DNA of 64,000 bases, from assembly GCF_041260665.1 (NCBI RefSeq), contig NZ_JBGCCT010000003.1:558001-622000 (forward strand), given 5' to 3'. The stretch's first letter is position 1. Every line of letters starts with the position of its first letter. Both the position numbers and the translations under genes were made by a program. Shown here piece by piece: positions 1 to 9,567 of this stretch. The notes beneath the pieces were generated by a model. That model had not been told where the DNA came from. It saw only the letters and a list, made by a program, of their open reading frames with translations, and ran no database searches. This DNA is from Catenulispora sp. GP43. Its GTDB lineage: Bacteria; Actinomycetota; Actinomycetes; Streptomycetales; Catenulisporaceae.

Positions 1-345
1 CTGGCCGAGGCCGCCGGGGCCGCGGCGCGCCGGTGCCACATCCGGGTGGAGGACCGTCCCTACCGGCCGCACCTGACGCTGGCCCGGGTCAACGGCGTGC
101 CGCGCGGTGTCACGCACGACGACCAGACCGGGCCGCTGGACCTGGCGCCGATCGTGGACCGCTTACGGACCTTCCGCTCGCCGGGCTGGCTGGCCGGCGA
201 GGTCGAGCTGTTCACGGTCGCCGAGGCCGGCGGGGAGAGCGCGGCCCACGCGGCCCCGGCCGGGAACGGGGCCAACGGCGCCAACGGGGCCGGCCCCTAC
301 AAACGCTACGAACGCGTCGCGCACTGGCCGCTGACCGGACGCTGA
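1..345 (+). CDS. thpR: RNA 2',3'-cyclic phosphodiesterase (2H family), C-terminal part
   Basis: The gene enters from the left edge, so only the last 114 residues are seen. They contain RPYRPHLTLAR (residues 19-29 of the visible part), the second HxT/Sx motif of the 2H phosphoesterase (2'-5' RNA ligase-like) family, followed by the usual C-terminal beta strands ending VAHWPL. The family hydrolyses 2',3'-cyclic phosphates on RNA ends. A low-complexity Asn/Gly/Ala insert (GNGANGANGAG) lies between the last two strands. The first HxTx motif is outside the window, so activity cannot be judged. Confidence 0.8.
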   Translation: MAEAAGAAARRCHIRVEDRPYRPHLTLARVNGVPRGVTHDDQTGPLDLAPIVDRLRTFRSPGWLAGEVELFTVAEAGGESAAHAAPAGNGANGANGAGPYKRYERVAHWPLTGR

Positions 346-368
346 ACGATCCGCATTACCCTGGAGCG

Positions 369-455
369 GTGAACACACGTACCCGCTCCAGGGTCGTCAG
401 CTTCGTCCTGGTGGCGATCCTCGCCGTCGTGGTGATCGCCGCCGCCCTGCGCTGA
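369..455 (+). CDS. Small single-pass membrane protein (28 aa)
   Basis: A GTG-started frame of 28 codons begins with a basic N-terminus (NTRTRSR) followed by an uninterrupted hydrophobic stretch of about 19 residues and a final Arg. This is the pattern of a small membrane protein. GGAG lies only two bases before the GTG, which is close for a ribosome site, and the gene sits 23 bp after the phosphodiesterase. The function is unknown. The composition could also arise by chance in GC-rich DNA, so the call is tentative. Confidence 0.4.
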   Translation: MNTRTRSRVVSFVLVAILAVVVIAAALR

Positions 456-501
456 CGGCGCCGATCAGAGCAACCGAGCCGGCCGAGCCGGCCGAGCCCG
501 C

Positions 502-1764
<1,263 letters not shown>

Positions 1765-2613
1765 TCAGGAAGGGTGCGTGAGCAGGTCCAGTGTGCGGAC
1801 GTCGTAGCTGATCAGCCGGGCCAGGGCGGGGCTCGCGATCAGCTTGTCGAAGTCGAACGGGAGCGGATCCTCACTGTTCCGATCCTCCAGGCCGGCACGG
1901 ACCACGACGGCGTGGGCGGCGTCGTAGTGGATCACGACGAAGGAGTCGCGCAGCGGCCCGGTCAGCTTGGTCGCGGGACGGCCGTCGGCCAGTCTCAGGT
2001 TCGGCGGGCACGAGGTGCTGGTGCAGTTCTCTCCGAGCGAGGGCGTCTTGTTGTAGACCTCGATGGAGACGTGGTAGCCGCCGCGGTAGGACTGGCCGAG
2101 GTAGTCGCCGGGCTGGAGGACCGCACCCGAACCGCCGATCTGCGGGGTCATCTCGGCGGTGGGCTCGGAGCTCGGGCCCGAGGAGGGGTAGGACTCGGCG
2201 AGCGGGCCGAGATCGGGGTCCCCGGTCAGCTGCTGGAGCGTGGTGAGGTCCTGTTCGCACACCGCGGTCAGCCCCTGCTGGCCGGTGCTGTACTGGTCGG
2301 CTGTGGCGCCTCCGATGAGCTGGTAGGTGCCGGTGCACCTCGCGGCGGTCCTCGGCGACACGGCGCTGCCCCCGGGCTCGACGGCCGTGTTCTGGCTCCG
2401 GTGCCCGCTCCCGGCCCCCGACGCCGTCCCCGCCACCACGACGCCGGCCAGCGCCAGCGCACCGCCGACGGTCCCCAGGACGCGGGCCCGCCGCCGGTGC
2501 CGCCGGTAGCCCTCGACCGCGCCCGGCACCAGGTTCAGCACCGGCACACCGTCGTCGAAGGCGGTGGCCAGCAGGCCGTGGACCCCGCCGTCGGAGCGTT
2601 CGTCTGTCGTCAT
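1765..2613 (-). CDS. Membrane protein partner of SigE-type sigma factor
   Basis: A 282-residue protein with a cytoplasmic N-terminus of about 45 residues (Arg-rich, YRRHRRRARV), one transmembrane helix near residues 46-66 (VLGTVGGALALAGVVVAGTA) and an extracytoplasmic C-terminal domain with paired cysteines. Its ATG overlaps the stop of the upstream sigma factor as ATGA, so the two are translationally coupled. By position and topology it should sense a signal and restrain or assist the sigma factor, but no zinc anti-sigma motif (HxxxCxxC) is visible. A second pair with the same layout lies at 38112-39406. The anti-sigma role is inferred. Confidence 0.72.
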   Translation of the reverse strand: MTTDERSDGGVHGLLATAFDDGVPVLNLVPGAVEGYRRHRRRARVLGTVGGALALAGVVVAGTASGAGSGHRSQNTAVEPGGSAVSPRTAARCTGTYQLIGGATADQYSTGQQGLTAVCEQDLTTLQQLTGDPDLGPLAESYPSSGPSSEPTAEMTPQIGGSGAVLQPGDYLGQSYRGGYHVSIEVYNKTPSLGENCTSTSCPPNLRLADGRPATKLTGPLRDSFVVIHYDAAHAVVVRAGLEDRNSEDPLPFDFDKLIASPALARLISYDVRTLDLLTHPS

Positions 2614-3167
2614 GTCAGAGCATTCCCTTCCGCGCCGGTACGCGATCCGTAGGCTGAGAACTCGTCGCCGAGCAGTACCCGGAGCCTGGCCAGGGCCCGC
2701 GAGGACTGGCTCTTGACGTTGCCGGTCGAGCAGCCGAGCGCGGCGGCCGTGGCATCGACGCTGAGGTCCTCCCAGTACCGCAGCACCACCACCGCCCGGG
2801 CCCGCGCCGGGAGCTCGTCGAGGGCGGCCAGCAGGGCCAGCCGGGTCTCCGGCCGGTCGGGGTCGTGGTGGACGCCGGAGGCCAGGCGGTCGGCGCCGGA
2901 CAGCGCCGCCGTGTGCACCTCGCGTTCGCGCCGCAGCTTGCGCCGGCTGTGCAGGAACGCGTTGATGAGGGTCTTCTGCGCGTAAGCGTCGACGGAGTCC
3001 GCACGCCTGGCGCGGTTCCACGCCTTGCACAGGTTGAGCAGCGCGGTCTGCGTCAGGTCCTGCGCGCCGTGCCAGTCGCCGCACAGGAGGTAGGCGGTGC
3101 GCAGCAGATGGTTCTGCCGTGCCACCGCGTACTCGGTGAACTCCTCGATCCGAGCCTGGTCTCCCAT
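2610..3167 (-). CDS. SigE-family ECF RNA polymerase sigma factor
   Basis: A 185-residue ECF sigma factor. Region 2 is seen as LLRTAYLLCGDWHGAQDLTQ near residues 22-41, followed by a region 2.4-like stretch. Region 4, LPARARAVVVLRYWEDLSVDATAAALGCSTGNVKSQSSRALARLR, is the -35-binding helix-turn-helix typical of the actinobacterial SigE (SigE70_fam) group. ATG at 3167 is preceded by GGGAGGGG, which fixes the start; the open frame extends further upstream without a site. It is the first gene of a two-gene operon with the membrane protein at 1765-2613. Confidence 0.9.
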   Translation of the reverse strand: MGDQARIEEFTEYAVARQNHLLRTAYLLCGDWHGAQDLTQTALLNLCKAWNRARRADSVDAYAQKTLINAFLHSRRKLRREREVHTAALSGADRLASGVHHDPDRPETRLALLAALDELPARARAVVVLRYWEDLSVDATAAALGCSTGNVKSQSSRALARLRVLLGDEFSAYGSRTGAEGNALT

Positions 3168-3250
3168 GCGTTCCCCTCCCACGACCGTCGGCCGGGACAC
3201 ATGAGTCCCGCCGCCCCGGATCGGTTGCAGGACTTCCCCCGGACAGCCGA

Positions 3251-3280
3251 AAAGGGCTCCCCCGAACGGGGGAACCCTTT
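3251..3280 (-). terminator. Stem-loop terminator after citrate synthase
   Basis: Arms AAAGGGCTCCCCCG and CGGGGGAACCCTTT pair with one mismatch around a two-base loop. The hairpin sits 37 bp beyond the stop of the citrate synthase gene, on its transcribed side, and before the sigma-factor promoter region. Confidence 0.75.
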
Positions 3281-3316
3281 CATCAGCGCGTCATCGCGCC
3301 ACCGCGTCCGGGACGC

Positions 3317-4453
3317 TCAGCCCTTGTACGTGTGGAAGCCGCTCGGCGGCACCATCGTCTCGAAGCCCTCGACGGTCTCCGGCTTGCGCGGGCCGGGGCC
3401 GACGTAGCGGGAGGACGGCCGGATCAGGCGGCCGGTCTTCTTCTGCTCCAGGATGTGCGCGCTCCACCCGGCGGTGCGGGCGCAGGTGAACAGCGAGGTG
3501 AACATGTTCGCCGGGACCTGCGCGAAGTCCAGGACCACGGCGGCCCAGAACTCGACGTTGGTCTCCAGCACCCGGTCCGGGCGGCGCTCGTGCAGCTCGG
3601 CCAGCGCGGCCTCCTCCAGGGCCAGGGCTACCTCGTAGCGGGGCGCGTCCAGCTCCTTGGCGGTGCGGCGCAGGACGCGGGCCCGCGGGTCCTGGGCGCG
3701 GTACACGCGGTGGCCGAAGCCCATCAGGCGCTCGCCCTTGTCCAGGACGCTCTTGACGTACTTGCGCGCGTCGCCGATCTCCTCGACGGCCTCGACCATG
3801 TGCAGCACGCGGGCCGGGGCGCCGCCGTGCAGCGGGCCGGACATCGCGCCGACCGCGCCGGACAGCGCGGCCGCGGCGTCGGCGCCGGTGGAGGCGATGA
3901 CGCGGGCGGTGAAGGTCGAGGCGTTCATGCCGTGCTCGGCCGCCGAGGTCCAGTACGCGTCGATGGCCTGGACGTGCTTGGGGTCCGGCTCACCGCGCCA
4001 GCGGATCATGAAGCGCTCGACGATGGTCTCGGCCTTGTCGACCTCGCTCTGCGGCACCATGGCCTGGCCCGGGTGCTCGATCGAGCGCGCGGACTGGGCG
4101 ACGAAGGACAGCGCCATGACGGCGGCCCGCGCGAGGTCCTCGCGGGCTTTCTCGTCCGACGTGTCCAGCAGCGGCTGCAGACCCCAGACCGGGGCCAGCA
4201 TGGCGAGCGCGGACTGCACGTCGACGCGCACATCGCCGGAATGCACCGGCACCGGGTACGGCTCCGCCGGAGGCAGACCCGGGTTGAACTTGCCGTCCAC
4301 CAGAAGGCCCCACACGTTGCCGAACGTCACGCGCCCGACGAGGTCTTCGATGTCGACTCCGCGGTACCGGAGAGCGCCGCCTTCCTTGTCGGGTTCGGCG
4401 ATTTCGGACTCGAAGGCGATGACGCCCTCAAGGCCCGGTACGAAGTCGGACAT
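3317..4453 (-). CDS. Citrate synthase 2
   Basis: A 378-residue citrate synthase condensing acetyl-CoA with oxaloacetate. The catalytic triad is recognisable: His in SGPLHGG (about residue 209), His in GFGHRVYRAQDPRA (about 248) and Asp in VVLDFAQVP (about 309). The length and N-terminus (PGLEGVIAFESEIAEPDKEGGALRYRGVDIEDL) fit the short type annotated as citrate synthase 2 in actinomycetes, which can also show 2-methylcitrate synthase activity. GGGAG lies six bases before the ATG. It is divergent from pdxH and followed by a hairpin. Confidence 0.92.
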   Translation of the reverse strand: MSDFVPGLEGVIAFESEIAEPDKEGGALRYRGVDIEDLVGRVTFGNVWGLLVDGKFNPGLPPAEPYPVPVHSGDVRVDVQSALAMLAPVWGLQPLLDTSDEKAREDLARAAVMALSFVAQSARSIEHPGQAMVPQSEVDKAETIVERFMIRWRGEPDPKHVQAIDAYWTSAAEHGMNASTFTARVIASTGADAAAALSGAVGAMSGPLHGGAPARVLHMVEAVEEIGDARKYVKSVLDKGERLMGFGHRVYRAQDPRARVLRRTAKELDAPRYEVALALEEAALAELHERRPDRVLETNVEFWAAVVLDFAQVPANMFTSLFTCARTAGWSAHILEQKKTGRLIRPSSRYVGPGPRKPETVEGFETMVPPSGFHTYKG

Positions 4454-4664
4454 GTGTACTCCCTCTGTTTCCTTGTGTGCCGCTCAACGTGCTGTGGCTC
4501 GATGCGGCCAGCTGGCTTGCCACGGTGTCGCCTTACCCGGCGCCAACGTGACGACACGGTGGTGTCGTGATTAGTGCGTCTCTCCTATAGTGACTCGCCA
4601 CACAGGGTGCTCTGCACCGGGGGCAGTGCTGTGTCTGGAATGTCACACGCGTTACCGTGGGCCC

Positions 4665-5321
4665 GTGGACTCTGAAGCGCTCGCCGCGCTCCGCCGGGAA
4701 TACGGCATCGGAACGCTGCGTGAACAGGACGCGGCTGCTGCACCCCACCTCCAATTCGCCGGGTGGCTGGAAGACGCCGTCCGGGCTTCGCTGCCCGAAC
4801 CGAATGCCATGGTGGTCTCTACCACTGACCGCGACGGCCAGCCCTCCAGCAGGTCAGTGCTGTTGAAGGGGTTCGGCGAAACCGGATTCATCTTCTACAC
4901 CAACCTCGGCTCCCGCAAGGCCGGGGAGCTCGCGGCGAACCCTCGTTGCTCGCTGTTGTTCCCCTGGTACACGCTGCATCGGCAGGTGATCGTGATCGGG
5001 ACGGCGGAGAAGCTGGACCGCGAGTCCGACGCGGAGTACTTCGCCACCCGCCCGCACGGCTCGCAGATCGGCGCCTGGGCCAGTGAGCAGTCCGCGGTGA
5101 TCCCGGGCCGCGAATGGCTCGACAAGCGGGCCGCCGAGCTGGCCGAACAGTGGCCGGAGGGCAGCGAGGTGCCGCTGCCGGACTTCTGGGGCGGCTTCCT
5201 GGTGCGCCCGCAGACGGTCGAGTTCTGGCAGGGCCGGCCCGACCGGCTCCACGACCGGCTGCGGTACAAGCGCGCCGCGAACGCCGCCGAGGGCTGGAGC
5301 ATCGAGCGGCTGAGCCCCTGA
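4665..5321 (+). CDS. pdxH: Pyridoxamine 5'-phosphate oxidase
   Basis: A 218-residue FMN enzyme that oxidises pyridoxine- or pyridoxamine-5'-phosphate to pyridoxal 5'-phosphate. Family signatures include PNAMVVSTTDRDGQPSSRSVLLKG, FYTNLGSRKAGELAANP (FMN phosphate binding), the HGSQIGAWASEQS segment and the C-terminal EFWQGRPDRLHDRLRY. GTG at 4665 is chosen because it gives the usual family length. No Shine-Dalgarno sequence precedes it, and a TANNNT hexamer (TACCGT) ends seven bases upstream, so the mRNA may be leaderless. The frame continues open upstream to 4590, but that part is unlike the family. Confidence 0.92.
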   Translation: MDSEALAALRREYGIGTLREQDAAAAPHLQFAGWLEDAVRASLPEPNAMVVSTTDRDGQPSSRSVLLKGFGETGFIFYTNLGSRKAGELAANPRCSLLFPWYTLHRQVIVIGTAEKLDRESDAEYFATRPHGSQIGAWASEQSAVIPGREWLDKRAAELAEQWPEGSEVPLPDFWGGFLVRPQTVEFWQGRPDRLHDRLRYKRAANAAEGWSIERLSP

Positions 5322-5384
5322 CGGCCGGGCCCCGACAGCCCCGACAGTCCCGCCGTGGAGGCTCAGCGACGGGGCCCGAGCCGT
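5321..5384. terminator. Possible terminator between pdxH and the thioesterase-like gene
   Basis: CGGGCCCCG (5326-5334) pairs perfectly with CGGGGCCCG (5370-5378), and flanking ACGGC/GCCGT extends the stem past a one-base bulge. The hairpin lies between convergent genes. The loop of about 35 bases is long, so the call is moderate. Confidence 0.45.
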
Positions 5385-5412
5385 TGAGGTCCGCGGGCCC
5401 CGGCGGCGCGCC

Positions 5413-6147
5413 TCAGTCCGTGTCGGCCGGCTTCACCTTCGCCGGATCGACCGCGATCCACACCGCCTCGGCGCTCGCCACCGGTTGCCCCGAAGGGCCG
5501 TAGAGCGCCGAGACGGTGAACGTCTTGCGCCCCTCCGTCCGCAGGTGTCTCCCCAGCACCACACAGGGCTGTCCGGGGACGAGCGGGGTGTCGTCGATCA
5601 TCTCCACGCTCATCCGCCCGAGCACCATGGGACGCCCCTGCAGGTCGCCGGCCGACCAGCCGCCCGGGCAGTCCAGCGCGGCCCAGACGAACTCCGGCCC
5701 CACCGTGTCCTCGGCGGGCGTCCACGGAGCCGCGACCACGTCCTTGCGCCCCGGCACCGGCCCCGGGAAGACGTGCAGCCCGGTCTCGTGGTCCGGCCCG
5801 CACACGAAGCAGGTCAGGAACGGATGCCCGCTCAGCCCGGCATAGCCCTTGGCCGCGGTGACCGCCTCCTCGAGGGAGACCGGCTCGATCAGCTCCCCGG
5901 CCGCCTCGACCAGCTCGGCGGCCGCGACCACGGTCGAGCCGTCGACCAGCTGCAAGCTCTCGCTCTCCGCCGGCTGGCGCACCGTGAGGGGCTTGTCCAG
6001 CGGCGGCGGTTTGCGCAGCGTCACCTCGACCTTCGCTCCGGGCGTGGGGCCGAACTCCTCCAGCACCAGCTGGGCGAGCATCCCGGAGACATAGCCGCCG
6101 TTGCCGGAGTGCGGGGGACCGTTGAACCGTTGCGGGATGGTCAGCAT
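5413..6147 (-). CDS. Thioesterase-like (hotdog fold) protein
   Basis: A 244-residue protein that looks like two hotdog-type halves. The first has NGPPHSGNGGYVSGMLAQLV, resembling the substrate-binding helix of PaaI-like acyl-CoA thioesterases, and the second has WAALDCPGGWSAG, a similar element. A CFVCGPDH motif lies between them. No specific substrate can be named. ATG at 6147 follows the udgX stop by 13 bp, so the two genes probably share a transcript. The fold call rests on motif resemblance only. Confidence 0.65.
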   Translation of the reverse strand: MLTIPQRFNGPPHSGNGGYVSGMLAQLVLEEFGPTPGAKVEVTLRKPPPLDKPLTVRQPAESESLQLVDGSTVVAAAELVEAAGELIEPVSLEEAVTAAKGYAGLSGHPFLTCFVCGPDHETGLHVFPGPVPGRKDVVAAPWTPAEDTVGPEFVWAALDCPGGWSAGDLQGRPMVLGRMSVEMIDDTPLVPGQPCVVLGRHLRTEGRKTFTVSALYGPSGQPVASAEAVWIAVDPAKVKPADTD

Positions 6148-6160
6148 GGGATACACACTC

Positions 6161-6829
6161 TCAAGCCAGCAGCCGCGCGACCAACAGCAGGTCCGACACC
6201 ATCTCCTTATAAGCGGTCTCCTGATTGTCCGCACGCAGCACCGCCGACGGATGCGAGGTCGCGACGAAGGACACCGCGCGCCGCCGCGAGGGGTCAGCAC
6301 CGAATCCGGAGTCGCCGGACGGCGGCCACATCAGGACCTTGCCGCGCTCGCGCGTCACCCGGAACTGCGGGCCGATCAGGGCGCGCCCCGCGGTGGCGCC
6401 CAGCGCCACGATCACCTCGGGGTCCACGATCGCCAGCTCCGCGCGCAGCCACGGCTTGCACGCCTCGATGTGCGGTGTCTCCGGCGTCTTGTGGATGCGG
6501 CGGCCTCCCGCGCGGTCCTGCAGGAAGCGGAAGTGCTTCACGCTGTTGGTGACATAGGCCTGCTTCGGGTCGATGCCCGCCTCGGCGATCGCGCGGTCGA
6601 ACAGCTGCCCGGCGGGTCCGACGAACGGCAGGCCCGCGCGGTCCTCCATGTCCCCGGGTTGTTCGCCCACGAACACGACCCGCGCGGCGGGGTTCCCCTT
6701 GGAGAAGACCGTCTGCGTCGGTCCGCTCAACGAGCCGGGCTGGGCCCGGTGAAGTTCGCATCCCTGGCAGGCCAGGGCGGCCGTGCGCAGCGCGTCGATC
6801 GAGACCCCGCGCGGAATCGGCAGCGACAT
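6161..6829 (-). CDS. udgX: Uracil-DNA glycosylase of the UdgX type
   Basis: A 222-residue iron-sulfur uracil-DNA glycosylase. GEQPGDMEDRAGLPFVGPAG (residues 55-74) is motif A of the family 4/UdgX branch, Cys21 and Cys24 begin the [4Fe-4S] ligand set, and SHPSAVLRA is motif B. The diagnostic UdgX loop is present as GGRRIHKTP (residues 108-116); in characterised UdgX the histidine of RRIH (His113 here) captures the abasic product covalently, giving uracil-resistant complexes. ATG at 6829 has AAGGA nine bases upstream. It is divergent from the M48 protease and probably cotranscribed with the downstream thioesterase-like gene. Confidence 0.9.
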   Translation of the reverse strand: MSLPIPRGVSIDALRTAALACQGCELHRAQPGSLSGPTQTVFSKGNPAARVVFVGEQPGDMEDRAGLPFVGPAGQLFDRAIAEAGIDPKQAYVTNSVKHFRFLQDRAGGRRIHKTPETPHIEACKPWLRAELAIVDPEVIVALGATAGRALIGPQFRVTRERGKVLMWPPSGDSGFGADPSRRRAVSFVATSHPSAVLRADNQETAYKEMVSDLLLVARLLA

Positions 6830-6891
6830 CGTTATCGTTCCTTGATTTCCGATGGGTGTTGCCCGGCTTAACAGGCGTCCATTATTGCGCC

Positions 6892-8181
6892 GTGGCACTG
6901 ACAGAAACGCCGCGAACTGTTCAGTTCACCTGTCCGCAGTGCGGGTGGGCGGGGGAGTTCGACGCCAGATTCGCGCCCTGGTGCATCCCGAACGACCACG
7001 ACCTCGTCGCGAAGGATGAACAGCAGAAGGTGGCGGGTCAGAAGAAGCGGGTCCGACGCAAGCGTGAGAAGGCGAGGCAACGGGGGGAGGCGCTTGAGGA
7101 GCGTCTGGTCCAGACCGGCGAGCTGCGTCCCGGAAGCCTGGCGCGGTCGGCGGCGGTGGTGTTCGGTCTCACGGTCCACGCGATCACCCTCCTGGTGTTC
7201 TTCGGAGCGGTGGCCGCGCTGTTCAGCGGCAACTGGCTGCTGTATCTCCTGGCCTTCCTCGGGTTCGGCGTGGTCTGGGCGCTGCGGCCCCGGCTCGCGA
7301 AACGTCCCGGCACCGAGTGGCTGCGGCGCGAGAAAGTGCCGCAGCTGTTCGCGATCCTGGACCGGATCAGTGCGGCGACCGGCGCTCCGACGCCCAAGTA
7401 CGTCAAGCTCGACGCCCGCTTCAACGCCGGTACCGGCCGGCGGGGCATCCGCCACGAGCCGGTGCTGATCCTCGGCGCCCCGCTGTGGCAGATCCTCGAC
7501 GGCGACGAGCGGCTGGCCCTGCTCGGCCACGAACTCGGCCACCAGGTCAACGGCGACACCACGCAGGGCGTCCTGGTCGCCACCGCGCACAACAGCCTCT
7601 ATCAGTGGCGGGCACTGCTCTATCCGAGGCGCGGCGGCCGGGCGATACCCGGTGCGGAAGGACTCGCGCAGGTCCTGATGCCCGTGGTCCTGCTCCCCTT
7701 CTACCTGGCGGTGACCGGACTCCAGATGTTCTACGGCTGGCTCCAGGTCCATGTCGCGCTGCGGGCCGAGTTCCTCGCCGACGACATCGCCGCGCAGACG
7801 GCGTCCAGCACGGCCGCGCTCAGCTTGATGCGCAAGCTGAGCGCGCGCCTCTCGGTGGAGACGTACGTGACCCGCGTCAGGTTCGGACGCCGGACCGCGC
7901 GCAACAACCCGACCCCCGAGGACGCGATGGAGATGTGGATCGGGCTGCAGGACTACATCAAGACAGTCCCGGAGCACGAGTACATTCGCGCGGCGCGGCT
8001 GTCGGAGTACCGCGGCACGCAGATCGACGCCTCGCACCCCGCGGACTACCTCCGCATCCGGCTGCTCAAGGGGCGGCCGCCCCGCCGCGCGGCGGTGACG
8101 GTCTCCGAGGACGAGTGGCTCGGTGTGGACCTCGAACTCGCCTCCCACGTCGCGGAAGTCGGCCGGTCGATGCTCCGCTGA
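6892..8181 (+). CDS. M48-family membrane zinc metallopeptidase with zinc-ribbon N-terminus
   Basis: A protein of about 429 residues. The N-terminus carries CPQCGWAGEF and a later WC pair, resembling a zinc ribbon, followed by a basic helical linker (KKRVRRKREKARQRGEALEERL). Two adjacent hydrophobic segments lie near residues 85-130. The catalytic motif is HELGH (His213, Glu214, His217) and the third zinc ligand is probably Glu293 in RAEFLADD, as in Ste24/HtpX peptidases. Another membrane segment (VLMPVVLLPFYLAVTGLQMFYGW) lies between them. GTG at 6892 is preferred to ATG at 6856 because conserved-looking sequence begins there; no ribosome site decides it. A strong hairpin follows. Confidence 0.85.
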   Translation: MALTETPRTVQFTCPQCGWAGEFDARFAPWCIPNDHDLVAKDEQQKVAGQKKRVRRKREKARQRGEALEERLVQTGELRPGSLARSAAVVFGLTVHAITLLVFFGAVAALFSGNWLLYLLAFLGFGVVWALRPRLAKRPGTEWLRREKVPQLFAILDRISAATGAPTPKYVKLDARFNAGTGRRGIRHEPVLILGAPLWQILDGDERLALLGHELGHQVNGDTTQGVLVATAHNSLYQWRALLYPRRGGRAIPGAEGLAQVLMPVVLLPFYLAVTGLQMFYGWLQVHVALRAEFLADDIAAQTASSTAALSLMRKLSARLSVETYVTRVRFGRRTARNNPTPEDAMEMWIGLQDYIKTVPEHEYIRAARLSEYRGTQIDASHPADYLRIRLLKGRPPRRAAVTVSEDEWLGVDLELASHVAEVGRSMLR

Positions 8182-8182
8182 G

Positions 8183-8206
8183 AAGGGGGTCCGGGCGGAC
8201 CCCCTT
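8183..8206. terminator. Bidirectional terminator
   Basis: AAGGGGGTCC and GGACCCCCTT form a perfect ten-base stem around GGGC, between the convergent stops of the M48 peptidase and the MFS gene. The MFS stop codon begins at its edge. Confidence 0.8.
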
Positions 8207-9501
8207 CAGTCCTGCCACTCCCGCAGCGGCCGGATCGCCAGCACCGAGGCGACGATCCGCAGCCCGCCCCCGACCAGCCACGGCGCCGCCAGCCCGAACC
8301 ACGCCGCGATCAGCCCGCCGGCCAGCGCGCCCAGCGGCTGCATCCCCCACATCACCATGATCCCGGCGCTCGACACCCGGCCCAGCAGCTGCGGCGGCAC
8401 CAGCCGCTGCCGCTGCGTCACCACCGCCACGTTCCACAGCGAAGCGCTCATGCTCCCGACCCCGAGCAGCACGCCGACGACGAACAGGTTCGGTCCGAAC
8501 AAGCCGATCCCTATGCCCGCCAACGGGGTCACCGAGGAGCACAGGCGCGCCACCACGCGTCCGCCGAGCCGGGCCACCGCGGCCCGGCTGACCAGCCCGC
8601 CGACGATGCCGCCGATCGCGGCGATGCTCAGCAGCACGCCGTAACGGTGGGTCCCCACGTAGAGCACCAGCGTCGCGGCCCCCATCGTCGAGCCGAAGTT
8701 CGCCGCCGCCGACAGCATCGTCGTGGTGCGCAGCAGCCGGTGATGCGCCAGCCAGGTCAGGCCCTCCTTCACGTCGGCGCGCAGGGCCCGCCGCTGTCGC
8801 CCCGGCGCGGCGGCCGGCGCCCCGGTCCGCGGCAGGCGCGCGATCAGCAGCATCGACACCGCGAACGTCACGGCGTCGGCCCAGAACGGCAGCGTCGGGG
8901 TCAGCGCGAACAGCGCCGCGCCGAGCGCCGGCCCCACGAAGTCCTTGGCCACCGACTGCGCGGTGTACAGCTGCCCGTTCGCCGAGATCAGCCGGTCGCG
9001 CGGGACCACAGACGTCATCAGGGGCTGCGAAGCGCTCTTGGCCAGCGCGGCGGCCATGCCCAGACCGAAGGCGAGCACGTAGAGCGCCGCGAGCCCCCAG
9101 CCGGCGCCGCGGTCCATGGCCAGCAGCCCGACGGCCAGCACGCACAGCAGCTGCCAGCCCTGCGCCCGGACGGACAACCGCCGGCTCTCCGAGCGGTCGG
9201 CGATCGCCCCGGCCTGCAACGAGAACACGAGCCAGGGCAGTGTCCCGGCCACGGTGAGCCCGGATATCAACCGGGGATCCCTGGTGTACCCGGCGGCGAG
9301 CAGCGGCAGCGCGGCGACGAACGCGCCGTCGCCGAGCACGGAGACGGCACTGGCGGTGAACAGCACGTGCCAGTCGCGGCCGAGTCCGCCGGGGCGCGGA
9401 TCCCGGCGGCGGACCGGCGCGGGGGAGTCCGCGGAGTCGGAGCGGGGGGAGTCGGAATGCAGAGAGACGATGGTCATGGCCGCGGATTCAGTCATGGGCA
9501 C
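8206..9501 (-). CDS. MFS transporter, EntS-like (MFS_3) exporter
   Basis: A protein of about 431 residues with twelve predicted membrane segments after a charged N-terminus of about 45 residues. Motif A is visible as GAIADRSESRRLSV between helices 2 and 3, and SASQPLMTSVVPRDRLISANGQLYTAQSVAKDFVGPALG is characteristic of the EntS/MFS_3 efflux group. The substrate is unknown. It is transcribed divergently from an ArsR-type regulator with a palindrome between them, so it is probably the regulated efflux gene. GTG 9501, ATG 9495 or ATG 9477 are possible starts; no clear ribosome site separates them. Confidence 0.85.
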   Translation of the reverse strand: MPMTESAAMTIVSLHSDSPRSDSADSPAPVRRRDPRPGGLGRDWHVLFTASAVSVLGDGAFVAALPLLAAGYTRDPRLISGLTVAGTLPWLVFSLQAGAIADRSESRRLSVRAQGWQLLCVLAVGLLAMDRGAGWGLAALYVLAFGLGMAAALAKSASQPLMTSVVPRDRLISANGQLYTAQSVAKDFVGPALGAALFALTPTLPFWADAVTFAVSMLLIARLPRTGAPAAAPGRQRRALRADVKEGLTWLAHHRLLRTTTMLSAAANFGSTMGAATLVLYVGTHRYGVLLSIAAIGGIVGGLVSRAAVARLGGRVVARLCSSVTPLAGIGIGLFGPNLFVVGVLLGVGSMSASLWNVAVVTQRQRLVPPQLLGRVSSAGIMVMWGMQPLGALAGGLIAAWFGLAAPWLVGGGLRIVASVLAIRPLREWQD

Positions 9502-9532
9502 AGGTTCGAAGATCGGCCCGCCCCGGAGCTAC

Positions 9533-9552
9533 GATTTACCGCTCGCTAAATC
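9533..9552. promoter_or_regulatory. Palindromic operator between MFS exporter and ArsR-type regulator
   Basis: GATTTA and TAAATC form perfect arms around an eight-base spacer. The site lies 15 bp before the regulator's start and about 32 bp before the exporter's, placed to control both divergent promoters. Binding by the adjacent winged-helix protein is inferred. Confidence 0.6.
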
Positions 9553-9567
9553 CCGGGGGGTGCGCCG

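Noticed and set aside
2614-3084. N-terminal extension of the membrane partner protein through the sigma-factor gene
   Set aside because: The extension is the sigma gene read out of frame. The ATGA overlap gives a natural start at 2613.
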